A stretch of DNA of 64,000 nucleotides from Glycocaulis sp051859565 (lineage in GTDB: Bacteria; Pseudomonadota; Alphaproteobacteria; Caulobacterales; Maricaulaceae), in the NCBI RefSeq assembly GCF_051859565.1, contig NZ_JBHYFK010000004.1:124001-188000 (forward strand), in the 5' to 3' direction. The translations under genes and the position numbers were made by a program. The notes under the pieces are model-generated. The model was not told where the DNA came from. It saw only the letters and a program-made list of their open reading frames with translations, and made no database searches. Positions 36,087 through 43,930 of the stretch are shown here, piece after piece (within the stretch, counting starts at the first letter, position 1; every line of letters begins with the position of its first letter).

Positions 36087-36186
36087 GCAGCCACCCTGTG
36101 TTGTCACTTCAGCGGTGAGACTATCTCTTTACCGCGCTAACATGCTAATCATCCCGCTCCCTTCGCAGCGCAGCAACATCTCGCAC

Positions 36187-37590
36187 GTGCAAAACAGACC
36201 TGACATCATCACGCGTTTCGCCCCTTCGCCCACCGGCTTCCTCCATATTGGCGGGGCGCGAACGGCCTTGTTCAACTATCTTTTTGCGCGCCAGGCAGGC
36301 GGCCAGTTCAAGCTTCGCATCGAAGATACCGACCGCGAGCGTTCCACGACCGAGGCCGTGGACGCGATTCTGGCCGGCATGAACTGGCTGGGGTTGGAAT
36401 GGGACGGCGACGCCGTTTCCCAGCACGCGCGCGCAGACCGCCATCGTGAAATTGCTGAAGAGCTTGTCGCGCAAGGAAAGGCATTCCGCTGCTATTGCAC
36501 GCCCGAGGAAGTGGAAAAGCTGCGCGAGGAAGCCTTCGCTGAAGGCCGCGCGCTGCGCTCTCCCTGGCGCGATGGCGGCACACCGCCCGGTGACATGCGG
36601 TTTACCGTGCGGTTTCGAGCGCCCGACAGCGATGTGACGCTGCATGACGCGGTTCAGGGCGACGTGCGCTGGGCGGCCAAGGAGTTCGACGACCTCATCC
36701 TGCTGCGTGCCGATGGCAACCCGACCTATAATCTTGCCGTTGTCGTCGATGACCATGATATGGGCGTGACCCACATCATCCGCGGCGACGATCATCTGGT
36801 AAATGGCGGGCGTCAGGCCCAGCTTTACGACGCGCTTGGCTGGGACCGGCCGGTCTTCGCTCATATCCCGCTGATCCACGGGCCTGATGGCAAGAAGCTC
36901 TCCAAACGCCACGGTGCGTTGGGGGCCGAGGCCTATCGCGAGATGGGCTACCTGCCTGAAGGGCTGCGCAATTATCTGGCGCGGCTTGGCTGGAGCCATG
37001 GCGACCAGGAATTGTTCACCGACGCAGAACTCATCGCCGCCTTCTCGCTTGAAGGTCTGAACAAGGCGCCTGCCCGGCTCGATTTCGACAAGATGGCGTT
37101 TGTAAACCACCACCATATCCGCCAAGCCGACAATACGCGGCTTCTGGCGCTGCTGATGGAGCGCCTGGAAGGTCAGGACGGGCTGGTCAGCAGCGCGGTG
37201 GCAAACGCACGGTTAACGCCTGCCATGGACATGCTGAAAGAGCGTTCAAAAACACTCGCCGAAATGGAAACGCAGGCCTATTTTCTCCTCCGCGAGCGCC
37301 CGTTCGCCATTGACGATGCGGCGCGCAAGCATTTGTCTCCCGACGCACTCGCGCTGCTCTCCCGCCTGCGCGCCGTGCTCGCCGCACACAATGACTGGAA
37401 CAGCGAAGCTCTGGGCGACTTGCTCAAGGCATTTGCGCAAGACGAGGGCGTGGGTTTTGGCAAGATCGGCCAACCTTTGCGCGCCGTACTGACCGGAGGC
37501 GCCCCGGCGCCCGATATGAGCCTGGTTCTGGCATTGCTGGGCCGGGAAGAAGCGATTGCCAGGCTGGATGACCACACCCGCCCGGCCTGA
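36187..37590 (+). CDS. gltX: Glutamyl-tRNA synthetase
   Basis: Charges tRNA-Glu. It has about 467 residues. TRFAPSPTGFLHIGGARTALF (as a contact region near 8-28) holds the HIGH-type motif, and KKLSKRHGALG near 240 is the KMSKS-type loop. The C-terminal anticodon-binding helical domain is complete. The start is chosen at the GTG 36187, nine residues before the conserved motif; an ATG at 36142 would add 15 residues. gltA starts 32 bp downstream. Confidence 0.93.
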   Translation: MQNRPDIITRFAPSPTGFLHIGGARTALFNYLFARQAGGQFKLRIEDTDRERSTTEAVDAILAGMNWLGLEWDGDAVSQHARADRHREIAEELVAQGKAFRCYCTPEEVEKLREEAFAEGRALRSPWRDGGTPPGDMRFTVRFRAPDSDVTLHDAVQGDVRWAAKEFDDLILLRADGNPTYNLAVVVDDHDMGVTHIIRGDDHLVNGGRQAQLYDALGWDRPVFAHIPLIHGPDGKKLSKRHGALGAEAYREMGYLPEGLRNYLARLGWSHGDQELFTDAELIAAFSLEGLNKAPARLDFDKMAFVNHHHIRQADNTRLLALLMERLEGQDGLVSSAVANARLTPAMDMLKERSKTLAEMETQAYFLLRERPFAIDDAARKHLSPDALALLSRLRAVLAAHNDWNSEALGDLLKAFAQDEGVGFGKIGQPLRAVLTGGAPAPDMSLVLALLGREEAIARLDDHTRPA

Positions 37591-37622
37591 ACCGACCTGA
37601 ATAATGTGAAGGGATTGGACCG

Positions 37623-38927
37623 ATGAAGAACAAGACCGAAAAAACGGGCTCCGCCCAGCTTACCATTAACGGCAAGACGATTGACTTGCCGGTTCTGGGC
37701 GGCTCGGTTGGCCCCGATGTCATCGACATCCGCACGCTTTACCGCGACGCTGGCGTGTTTACGTACGACCCGGGATTTACCTCAACGGCCAGCTGTGAAA
37801 GCCAGATCACCTACATCGATGGTGATGAGGGCATTCTCCTGTACCGGGGCTACCCGATTGACCAGCTGGCGGAAAACTCCTCCTTCATCGAGGTATCCTA
37901 TCTCCTGCTGCATGGTGAGCTGCCGTCTGCAAAAGAGCTGGAGGAGTTTGACTGGACGATCCGCCGTCACACCATGCTGCACGACCAGTTTGACCAGTTC
38001 TTCCGCGGCTATCGCCGTGATGCGCACCCGATGGCGGTGATGGTGGGAACGGTCGGTGCGCTCTCGGCCTTCTATCACGACTCCACCGACATCAATGACC
38101 CCAAGGCGCGCACCATCGCCAGCCACCGCATGATCGCCAAAATGCCAACCATCGCGGCACGCGCGTTCAAATACTCGGTTGGCCAGCCTTTCATCAGCCC
38201 GCGCAACGAGCTGGACTACGCCTCCAATTTCCTGCGCATGTGCTTTGCCGTACCGGCCGAAGACTACAAGGTCTCCCCGACGCTGGCCCGCGCCATGGAC
38301 CGCATCTTCATCCTGCACGCCGACCACGAGCAGAATGCCTCCACCTCAACGGTTCGCCTCGCCGGCTCGTCTGGCGCCAATCCGTTTGCCTGTATTGCGG
38401 CCGGCATTGCCTCGCTCTGGGGCCCGGCCCATGGCGGCGCGAATGAAGCTGCGCTCAACATGCTGGAAGAGATCGGCTCGGTTGACCGGATTCCTGAATA
38501 CATCAAGCGCGCCAAGGACAAGGATGATCCGTTCCGCCTGATGGGCTTCGGTCACCGCGTCTACAAAAACTACGATCCACGCGCCAAAGTGATGCGCACC
38601 ACCTGCCACGAAGTGCTCGACGAGCTGGGCGTGAAGAACGATCCGCTTCTGCAAGTCGCCATGGAGCTGGAGCGCATCGCGCTGGAAGACCCGTATTTCG
38701 TCGAGAAAAAGCTCTACCCGAATATCGACTTCTATTCAGGCATCACCCTGCGGGCGATGGGCTTCCCCACCGAGATGTTCACGGTGCTCTTCGCACTGGC
38801 CCGCACCGTCGGCTGGATCGCTCAATGGTCTGAAATGATTGAAGATCCGACCCAGAAGATCGGCCGCCCACGCCAGGTCTTCACCGGCGCCACCGAACGC
38901 GCCTACCTGCCGGTCAGCAAGCGCTAG
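37623..38927 (+). CDS. gltA: Citrate synthase (type II)
   Basis: Condenses oxaloacetate and acetyl-CoA to start the TCA cycle. It has 434 residues, the hexameric Gram-negative type with the N-terminal beta domain. Signatures are GYPIDQLAENSSFIEVSYLLL, GPAHGGANEAALNMLEEI (catalytic His), GFGHRVYKNYDPRAK (His) and the Asp of ENDFYSG-like NIDFYSGITL. It is downstream of gltX and only 3 bp from the convergent lpxB stop, with no room for a separate terminator. Confidence 0.97.
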   Translation: MKNKTEKTGSAQLTINGKTIDLPVLGGSVGPDVIDIRTLYRDAGVFTYDPGFTSTASCESQITYIDGDEGILLYRGYPIDQLAENSSFIEVSYLLLHGELPSAKELEEFDWTIRRHTMLHDQFDQFFRGYRRDAHPMAVMVGTVGALSAFYHDSTDINDPKARTIASHRMIAKMPTIAARAFKYSVGQPFISPRNELDYASNFLRMCFAVPAEDYKVSPTLARAMDRIFILHADHEQNASTSTVRLAGSSGANPFACIAAGIASLWGPAHGGANEAALNMLEEIGSVDRIPEYIKRAKDKDDPFRLMGFGHRVYKNYDPRAKVMRTTCHEVLDELGVKNDPLLQVAMELERIALEDPYFVEKKLYPNIDFYSGITLRAMGFPTEMFTVLFALARTVGWIAQWSEMIEDPTQKIGRPRQVFTGATERAYLPVSKR

Positions 38928-38930
38928 AAA

Positions 38931-40100
38931 CTACAGCGGGCCGAGTTGAATGAGGGCGCGGGCGGCGTTGACGCTCGCGCCCTCTCCTTGTCCTGCCATC
39001 AGTTTGGTTGTTTCCACAAGGGCAGCAGAGATCGCCCTGCGATGGGTTGCATCATCCAGCAGCTTTGCCATATCCGGCACCAGATGCTCTGGCACGGCGC
39101 GCGTCTGCAGGCGCTCTGGCAGCAATTCACGCCCGGCAGCGATATTGACCAGGCTGACATAGGGCGCCTTCAGCATGAAGTTCCACGCAATCGTCCATGC
39201 GACCGGCCCGAGCCGGTAGCCGACGACGCTCGGCACGCCCATGCGGGACAATTCCAGCGTTACCGTGCCTGAACAGGCCAGCGCCACATCAGCGGCAGCG
39301 AACGCATCCAGCCGCTCTTCCGGCCCTACGATGACCATCCCGGACAGCGCATCGCGGCTGGCAAGGCGGCTGTGAACGACTTCGGCCACCGACGGTGCCA
39401 CCACCGTCACCAGACGCAGGTCTGGGCGGTCTTTTGCCAGCGCTTCAGCCGTGCCAGCGAAATCGTCGAACAGGCGCTCCACCTCCGACTTGCGGCTGCC
39501 GAACAGGACCAGCATCACGCGCGCATCCGGCGTTATACCATGGCGTGAACGAAACCCCGCACCGTCGCCCGTCAGGTCGCGTTCCAGCGCCGGATTGCCA
39601 ACAACGATGGTTGGCAGGCCGCAGGGTTCGAAATAGTCCGGGTCAAACGGGTGAATGGCGAGCAGATTGTCGACCGCGCGTGCCAGTACCTTGGCCCGGC
39701 CTGGCCGGGTCGCAAAGGCCTGCGGGCCAATGTATTTGACAATACGCGCGCCAGGACATGCTTCGCGCGCTTTCCACGCTACCCGCAGCATGAACCCCCA
39801 GGAATCGATCAGCACAACCTGATCGGCTCGAAACTCCGCCGCGGCGCGGGCGCACGCGCCCGCGCGCTCATGCACCAGCCGCCAGATGCGCAATCCATCG
39901 AAGAGGCCCAGAACAGATAGCGCCGAGAGATCAATATCGGTGGTCACGCCCTCAGCCGCCATCGCCTCACGGCCGACCCCAGCGATTTCAACATTGGCCC
40001 CCGAAGCGCGCAGCGCACGGATCAGTTCGGCACCGACTATGTCGCCAGACGGTTCAGCGGCAACGATGAAGACTCGCAAGGGCCGGTCTGCCGGGCTCAT
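38931..40100 (-). CDS. lpxB: Lipid-A-disaccharide synthase
   Basis: GT19 enzyme that joins UDP-diacylglucosamine and lipid X. It has 389 residues from MSPADRPLRV: VAAEPSGDIVGAELIRAL, DSWGFMLRVAWKAR, KYIGPQAFATRPGR and CSGTVTLELSRMGVPSVVGYR. The longer ORF adds 24 unlikely residues. It ends the minus-strand lpxD-fabZ-lpxA-lpxI-lpxB series, 13 bp after lpxI. Confidence 0.94.
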   Translation of the reverse strand: MSPADRPLRVFIVAAEPSGDIVGAELIRALRASGANVEIAGVGREAMAAEGVTTDIDLSALSVLGLFDGLRIWRLVHERAGACARAAAEFRADQVVLIDSWGFMLRVAWKAREACPGARIVKYIGPQAFATRPGRAKVLARAVDNLLAIHPFDPDYFEPCGLPTIVVGNPALERDLTGDGAGFRSRHGITPDARVMLVLFGSRKSEVERLFDDFAGTAEALAKDRPDLRLVTVVAPSVAEVVHSRLASRDALSGMVIVGPEERLDAFAAADVALACSGTVTLELSRMGVPSVVGYRLGPVAWTIAWNFMLKAPYVSLVNIAAGRELLPERLQTRAVPEHLVPDMAKLLDDATHRRAISAALVETTKLMAGQGEGASVNAARALIQLGPL

Positions 40101-40113
40101 GAGATATGTCCCT

Positions 40114-40959
40114 TCAGCTGTGTGCAGAAACGCCGACGACGAAAATGCCGTGACGGCGCGCCGCCTCGTCAACCGCCTCGCGCCCCAGTATCAGCGCCGC
40201 ACCGGCCTCAACGGCGATGCCGGCAAGCCCGGCGCCCGCCGCGCGCTCCACGGTGGCTACGCCCACCACGGGAAGGTCTATGCGGCGCTCCTGCTGCGGT
40301 TTGGGCCGTTTGGCGAGCACGCCGCGCCGCGTCTGCCGGGTGCCGCGAATAGTCTCCGGCAGGCTGGCAACGCGCTCCAGCATGGCGTCTGTGCCTTCCT
40401 GTGCCTCCAGCGCGAGCACCAGCCCCTGGCACACGACAGCCCCCTGCCCGGCATCGAGAACGCCTATCGCCGCCGCCATCTGCATGGCCTTGTCGATATC
40501 CTGCCGGTGCGCCTCCACATCCACATCGCCTCCAATGACACCCGAAGGAGCAAGCAAAGAGGATGAGAGCTCGTCGGCACCGACGACTTGCAGGCCTTGA
40601 TCCTCAAACGCCTTCACCACGACACGCAGCAGCGCATCATCTCCGCGTACCGCAGCGGCCAGCAGCCGGGGCAGAAGCTTTGCGCCCTCCATATCCGGCA
40701 CGAAGTTGCGGAAATCAGGCCGCGTTACTATCCCGGCGAAACAGACGGCATCGCATCCGGCAGCGTGCAGATCCTTCAAGACATGACCAAACTGGCCAAT
40801 CGTTCTGACAACGGGATCGTCGAACCCGGCGGGGTCGGCAAACCCATGCAGGGCGATCACACAGCCCAACCGGCCGTCAGCGGCACACGCCTGTGCTACC
40901 AGGCGCGGCAAGGCGCCGCCACCTGCTATCAGGCCCAGGCGTGTCCAGCTGCCGCTCAT
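40114..40959 (-). CDS. lpxI: UDP-2,3-diacylglucosamine pyrophosphatase LpxI
   Basis: Hydrolyses UDP-diacylglucosamine to lipid X. LpxI replaces LpxH in alphaproteobacteria. It has 281 residues. The N-terminal part starts LGLIAGGGALPRLVAQA, and the C-terminal domain carries the Mg site region GVIGGDVDVEAHRQDID and DAGQGAVVCQGLVLALEAQEGTDAML. It is placed between lpxA and lpxB, the standard setting for lpxI. Confidence 0.94.
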   Translation of the reverse strand: MSGSWTRLGLIAGGGALPRLVAQACAADGRLGCVIALHGFADPAGFDDPVVRTIGQFGHVLKDLHAAGCDAVCFAGIVTRPDFRNFVPDMEGAKLLPRLLAAAVRGDDALLRVVVKAFEDQGLQVVGADELSSSLLAPSGVIGGDVDVEAHRQDIDKAMQMAAAIGVLDAGQGAVVCQGLVLALEAQEGTDAMLERVASLPETIRGTRQTRRGVLAKRPKPQQERRIDLPVVGVATVERAAGAGLAGIAVEAGAALILGREAVDEAARRHGIFVVGVSAHS

Positions 40960-40964
40960 GGCTG

Positions 40965-41756
40965 CTAGCCCTGTTCCGGGCCGCAAAGCGGGCGGGCAGC
41001 CGGTGCCTTCACGAAACTGATGATCTCCATCACCTCAGGGCGATGTTCAAACAGGCGGCTAGCGTCCTCCACTCGTTCTGAGAACGCGCCCTCAGCGGCA
41101 AAGACCAGCCTGTAGGCCGCGCGCAGGTCATGGATCAGGTCTCGCGAGAAACCCCGCCGCTTGAGACCGACAAGGTTCAGCCCCGCCAGATACCCGTGAT
41201 TATCGACCATACCATAGGGGATGATGTCCCCTGTCACCGGGGCGCCGCCACCGACGAATGCGTAGCGCCCGACGCGGCATTTCTGATGGATCGCGGACAG
41301 GCCGCCCATGATCACGAAATCGCCGATGACCACCTCGCCGCCCAGCGTTGCATTATTGGCAAACACGACATTGTCGCCGACGATGCAGTCATGTCCGACA
41401 TGGGCGCCCACCATGAAATAGCCGCCAGAACCCACACGCGTGGTCCCGCGGGCAGTCTCGGTGCCCAGATGCATGGTGACGTGTTCGCGCAGCGTGTTGC
41501 GCTCACCGATGACAAGGCTGACATCACCGCCCTTGTATTTGAAATCCTGGGGCGGCGAGCCTAGCGCCGCGAAGGGATGCACCACACAGTCGGCCCCGAT
41601 CTCGGTCTGGTTCAGCACGCTGACATGAGAGATCAGACGGGTGCGGTCGCCGATCTTCACCTTCGGGCCGATCTGGCAAAAGGGACCGATCTCTACGCCC
41701 TCGCCCAGCTCGGCGCCCGGCTCGATAATGGCAGACGGGTGAATACGCGTGGTCAA
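40965..41756 (-). CDS. lpxA: UDP-N-acetylglucosamine acyltransferase LpxA
   Basis: First acyl transfer of lipid A synthesis. It has 263 residues as a left-handed parallel beta-helix with hexapeptide repeats (IHPSAIIEPGAELGEGVEIGPF) and the active-site His in GAHVGHDCIVGDN. The start is TTG, with AGGAGAG 5-6 nt upstream and a TTGA overlap with the fabZ stop. No ATG or GTG is available nearby. This rare start codon probably keeps LpxA output low and tied to FabZ translation. Confidence 0.93.
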   Translation of the reverse strand: MTTRIHPSAIIEPGAELGEGVEIGPFCQIGPKVKIGDRTRLISHVSVLNQTEIGADCVVHPFAALGSPPQDFKYKGGDVSLVIGERNTLREHVTMHLGTETARGTTRVGSGGYFMVGAHVGHDCIVGDNVVFANNATLGGEVVIGDFVIMGGLSAIHQKCRVGRYAFVGGGAPVTGDIIPYGMVDNHGYLAGLNLVGLKRRGFSRDLIHDLRAAYRLVFAAEGAFSERVEDASRLFEHRPEVMEIISFVKAPAARPLCGPEQG

Positions 41757-42226
41757 GATGGCTCTCCTTGAGACTGGCGCTGCGCCGAAGTTGCCGAGAA
41801 CTCCGCCTCGGCCACCTTCACGCCATTGACCCGGGCCTCGCCCTCGAAACGGAACAGCCCGCGGCGATTGGCCAGCACACGTACCGGCATGTCCAGCACG
41901 TCGCCCGGCCGGACCGGCTTGCGGAAGCGGGCACGGTCCACGCCAATGAACAGGATCAGCGTATTGGCTATGTCAGCGTCCAGCGTCTTGGACATCAGCA
42001 ACGCGCCGGTCTGGGCCAGGGCTTCAATCATCAGCACGCCCGGCATGACGGGATTTTCAGGGAAATGCCCCTGGAAATAAGGCTCACCCGCCGACACGCA
42101 CTTTATCCCGACGATGGATTCGCCTTCCACATAGCTATGGGCGCGATCGACCATCAGAAAGGGAAAGCGGTGCGGCAAGCGGGCGAGTATCTCGTCCGGG
42201 CCAATTATATTGCTTGCGTCTGTCAT
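41753..42226 (-). CDS. fabZ: 3-hydroxyacyl-[ACP] dehydratase FabZ
   Basis: Dehydrates 3-hydroxyacyl-ACP in fatty acid synthesis and competes with LpxA/LpxD for the same substrates. It has 157 residues with a hot-dog fold: LPHRFPFLMVDRA with the catalytic His and FQGHFPENPVMPGVLMIEALAQ with the catalytic Glu. It lies between lpxD and lpxA with overlap into lpxA. Confidence 0.96.
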   Translation of the reverse strand: MTDASNIIGPDEILARLPHRFPFLMVDRAHSYVEGESIVGIKCVSAGEPYFQGHFPENPVMPGVLMIEALAQTGALLMSKTLDADIANTLILFIGVDRARFRKPVRPGDVLDMPVRVLANRRGLFRFEGEARVNGVKVAEAEFSATSAQRQSQGEPS

Positions 42227-42250
42227 GGAGCCCCCATGTCATCCGCCGGG

Positions 42251-43306
42251 CTATCCACCCGGCTTGTCATCGTCTCTGTTGCCATCGCGTCCGCCAGAGC
42301 GTCCCTTGGGCGCAGCAAGACGTTTCAGGATAGCGAGCTCCCTGAGCCAGCCGCGGATGGGTTGAGCAGGCTGCCCCGCCCATGTTTCTCCCGGCGGCAC
42401 ATTTCCGGCAGGTGACGCGTTTGCAGCCAGCCGCACCCCGTCGCCTATCGTGACATGGTCGACAACCCCGACACGTCCGCCAAACTGCGCGCCCCGCCCG
42501 ATCTTCACGCTACCGGAAACGCCTGCGAACGCTGCCATAAGCGTGTGCTCGCCTATATCCACATTATGCGCGATATGGCACAGATTATCGAGTTTGACGC
42601 CGTCGCGCAGGCGCGTGTCACCGAACATGCCCCGGTCGATCGTACAATTGGCGCCCACGCGCACATCGTCGCCTACTATCACCCGGCCGTAATGGGGCAG
42701 TTCCACCAGTCCGGCAGGGCCAGGTGCCAGCCCGAAACCGGCCTCGCCAATCACACTACCCGGACCGATCCGGCAATTACGCCCGATGACGGCAAATCCG
42801 ACAACCGCACATGCAGACACGCGGGTCCCGTCACCGATCTCCACGCCGCTTCCGATAACGGCATTCGGACCAATATGGCAGTTCGCTCCGATATGGGCAC
42901 CTTCACCGATAGAGGCACCAGCACAGATCACTGCATCGGGCGCGATGACAGCAGATGGATGAATTGCGTGACCGGACGCGCTTTCGCGTGGCGCAACGAT
43001 CCTGCCGGCGATAGCAGCAAAGGCCGCTTTGGGGTGCCTGACGGCAATGAACGCCGCACGCGGGTGCAACACTGCATCTGTCAACGCGCCAGCATTGCCG
43101 ATAATAACGCCCGCGTGCGCCGCGAGCGCGTCGGGCAGTTTCGCACCGTCTACAAATACCAGCGCTCCGGCCAATGGCTCGCTGGCCGATGCCACGTCAA
43201 CGGCCTCACAAACGGGATTGCCGGTGAGCTCACCATTGAGCTCACCGGCAATGTCCTTCGCGTACAGCGTGCCGGCAGGCCGGTAGAACCGGGGGTCAAC
43301 AGCCAC
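42251..43306 (-). CDS. lpxD: UDP-3-O-acylglucosamine N-acyltransferase LpxD
   Basis: Third step of lipid A synthesis. It has 351 residues: an N-terminal uridine-binding domain, then many hexapeptide repeats (SAVIAPDAVICAGASIGEGAHIG) and the catalytic His in LCHIAHNVDIGEHT. The C-terminal tail is lysine/arginine rich (RLAAPKGRSGGRD). The start is GTG at 43306. ompH precedes it by 11 bp. Confidence 0.95.
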   Translation of the reverse strand: MAVDPRFYRPAGTLYAKDIAGELNGELTGNPVCEAVDVASASEPLAGALVFVDGAKLPDALAAHAGVIIGNAGALTDAVLHPRAAFIAVRHPKAAFAAIAGRIVAPRESASGHAIHPSAVIAPDAVICAGASIGEGAHIGANCHIGPNAVIGSGVEIGDGTRVSACAVVGFAVIGRNCRIGPGSVIGEAGFGLAPGPAGLVELPHYGRVIVGDDVRVGANCTIDRGMFGDTRLRDGVKLDNLCHIAHNVDIGEHTLMAAFAGVSGSVKIGRGAQFGGRVGVVDHVTIGDGVRLAANASPAGNVPPGETWAGQPAQPIRGWLRELAILKRLAAPKGRSGGRDGNRDDDKPGG

Positions 43307-43317
43307 CGGACTAACGT

Positions 43318-43926
43318 CTACTGACCGTTACCGCTGCCACCCTCTGGCGCGCGTACACGCGTCACCGGCGTGGTCTGGATACGCTGGTTCAGCCGCTCGA
43401 TCACCGTAGCAGTAACGTCCACGCTGTCAGCCGCATAAACAACCTGCGAACGGTCGAGCAGGACGGTGGCGCTACGCTCGTTGACCAGTTCCTGGAGGAC
43501 GGTCTGAAGCGTCTCGAGCACCGGACGAAGCGCCTGACGCTCCGTCAGCACCAGCTCCTGCTGGCGGACCCGGCGCAGACGCTCAAGCTGCTGGGCGTTC
43601 TGCTGCAGCTGCTGGATGCGCTGCATCAGGTCCGGGCGTTGCTGAATGGCATCCTGGCTCAGCGCCGAGGTTTCAGCCTGCAGGGCCTCGTTCTCCTGGT
43701 TGAGAGGCTGGGCAGCGGCTTCCAGTTCAGTCTGGATTTCGCGGCCGATAACCTCGAGCTGGCTGGCAATATGCCGGCCGACCTGGCTCTCGGTAAGGAT
43801 GGTCTCTTCGTTAATGACCAGAATGTTCTGTGCGTGGGCAGCGCCAAGCGTGCCAAGGGCAAGAACAACACCGGCAAAGAACGCGCGAATGCGTTTGCTG
43901 GCAATCTGGCTGGGTTGGAAAGTCAT
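43318..43926 (-). CDS. OmpH/Skp-family periplasmic chaperone
   Basis: Holds unfolded outer-membrane proteins on the way to BamA. It has 202 residues with a signal peptide (FFAGVVLALGTLGAAHAQ, cleaved after AHA) and a long coiled-coil body (QRIQQLQQNAQQLERLRRVRQQ region, 110-135). Short beta segments at each end trimerise it. It is 4 bp downstream of bamA and upstream of lpxD, the usual order. Confidence 0.9.
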   Translation of the reverse strand: MTFQPSQIASKRIRAFFAGVVLALGTLGAAHAQNILVINEETILTESQVGRHIASQLEVIGREIQTELEAAAQPLNQENEALQAETSALSQDAIQQRPDLMQRIQQLQQNAQQLERLRRVRQQELVLTERQALRPVLETLQTVLQELVNERSATVLLDRSQVVYAADSVDVTATVIERLNQRIQTTPVTRVRAPEGGSGNGQ

Positions 43927-43930
43927 TGTG

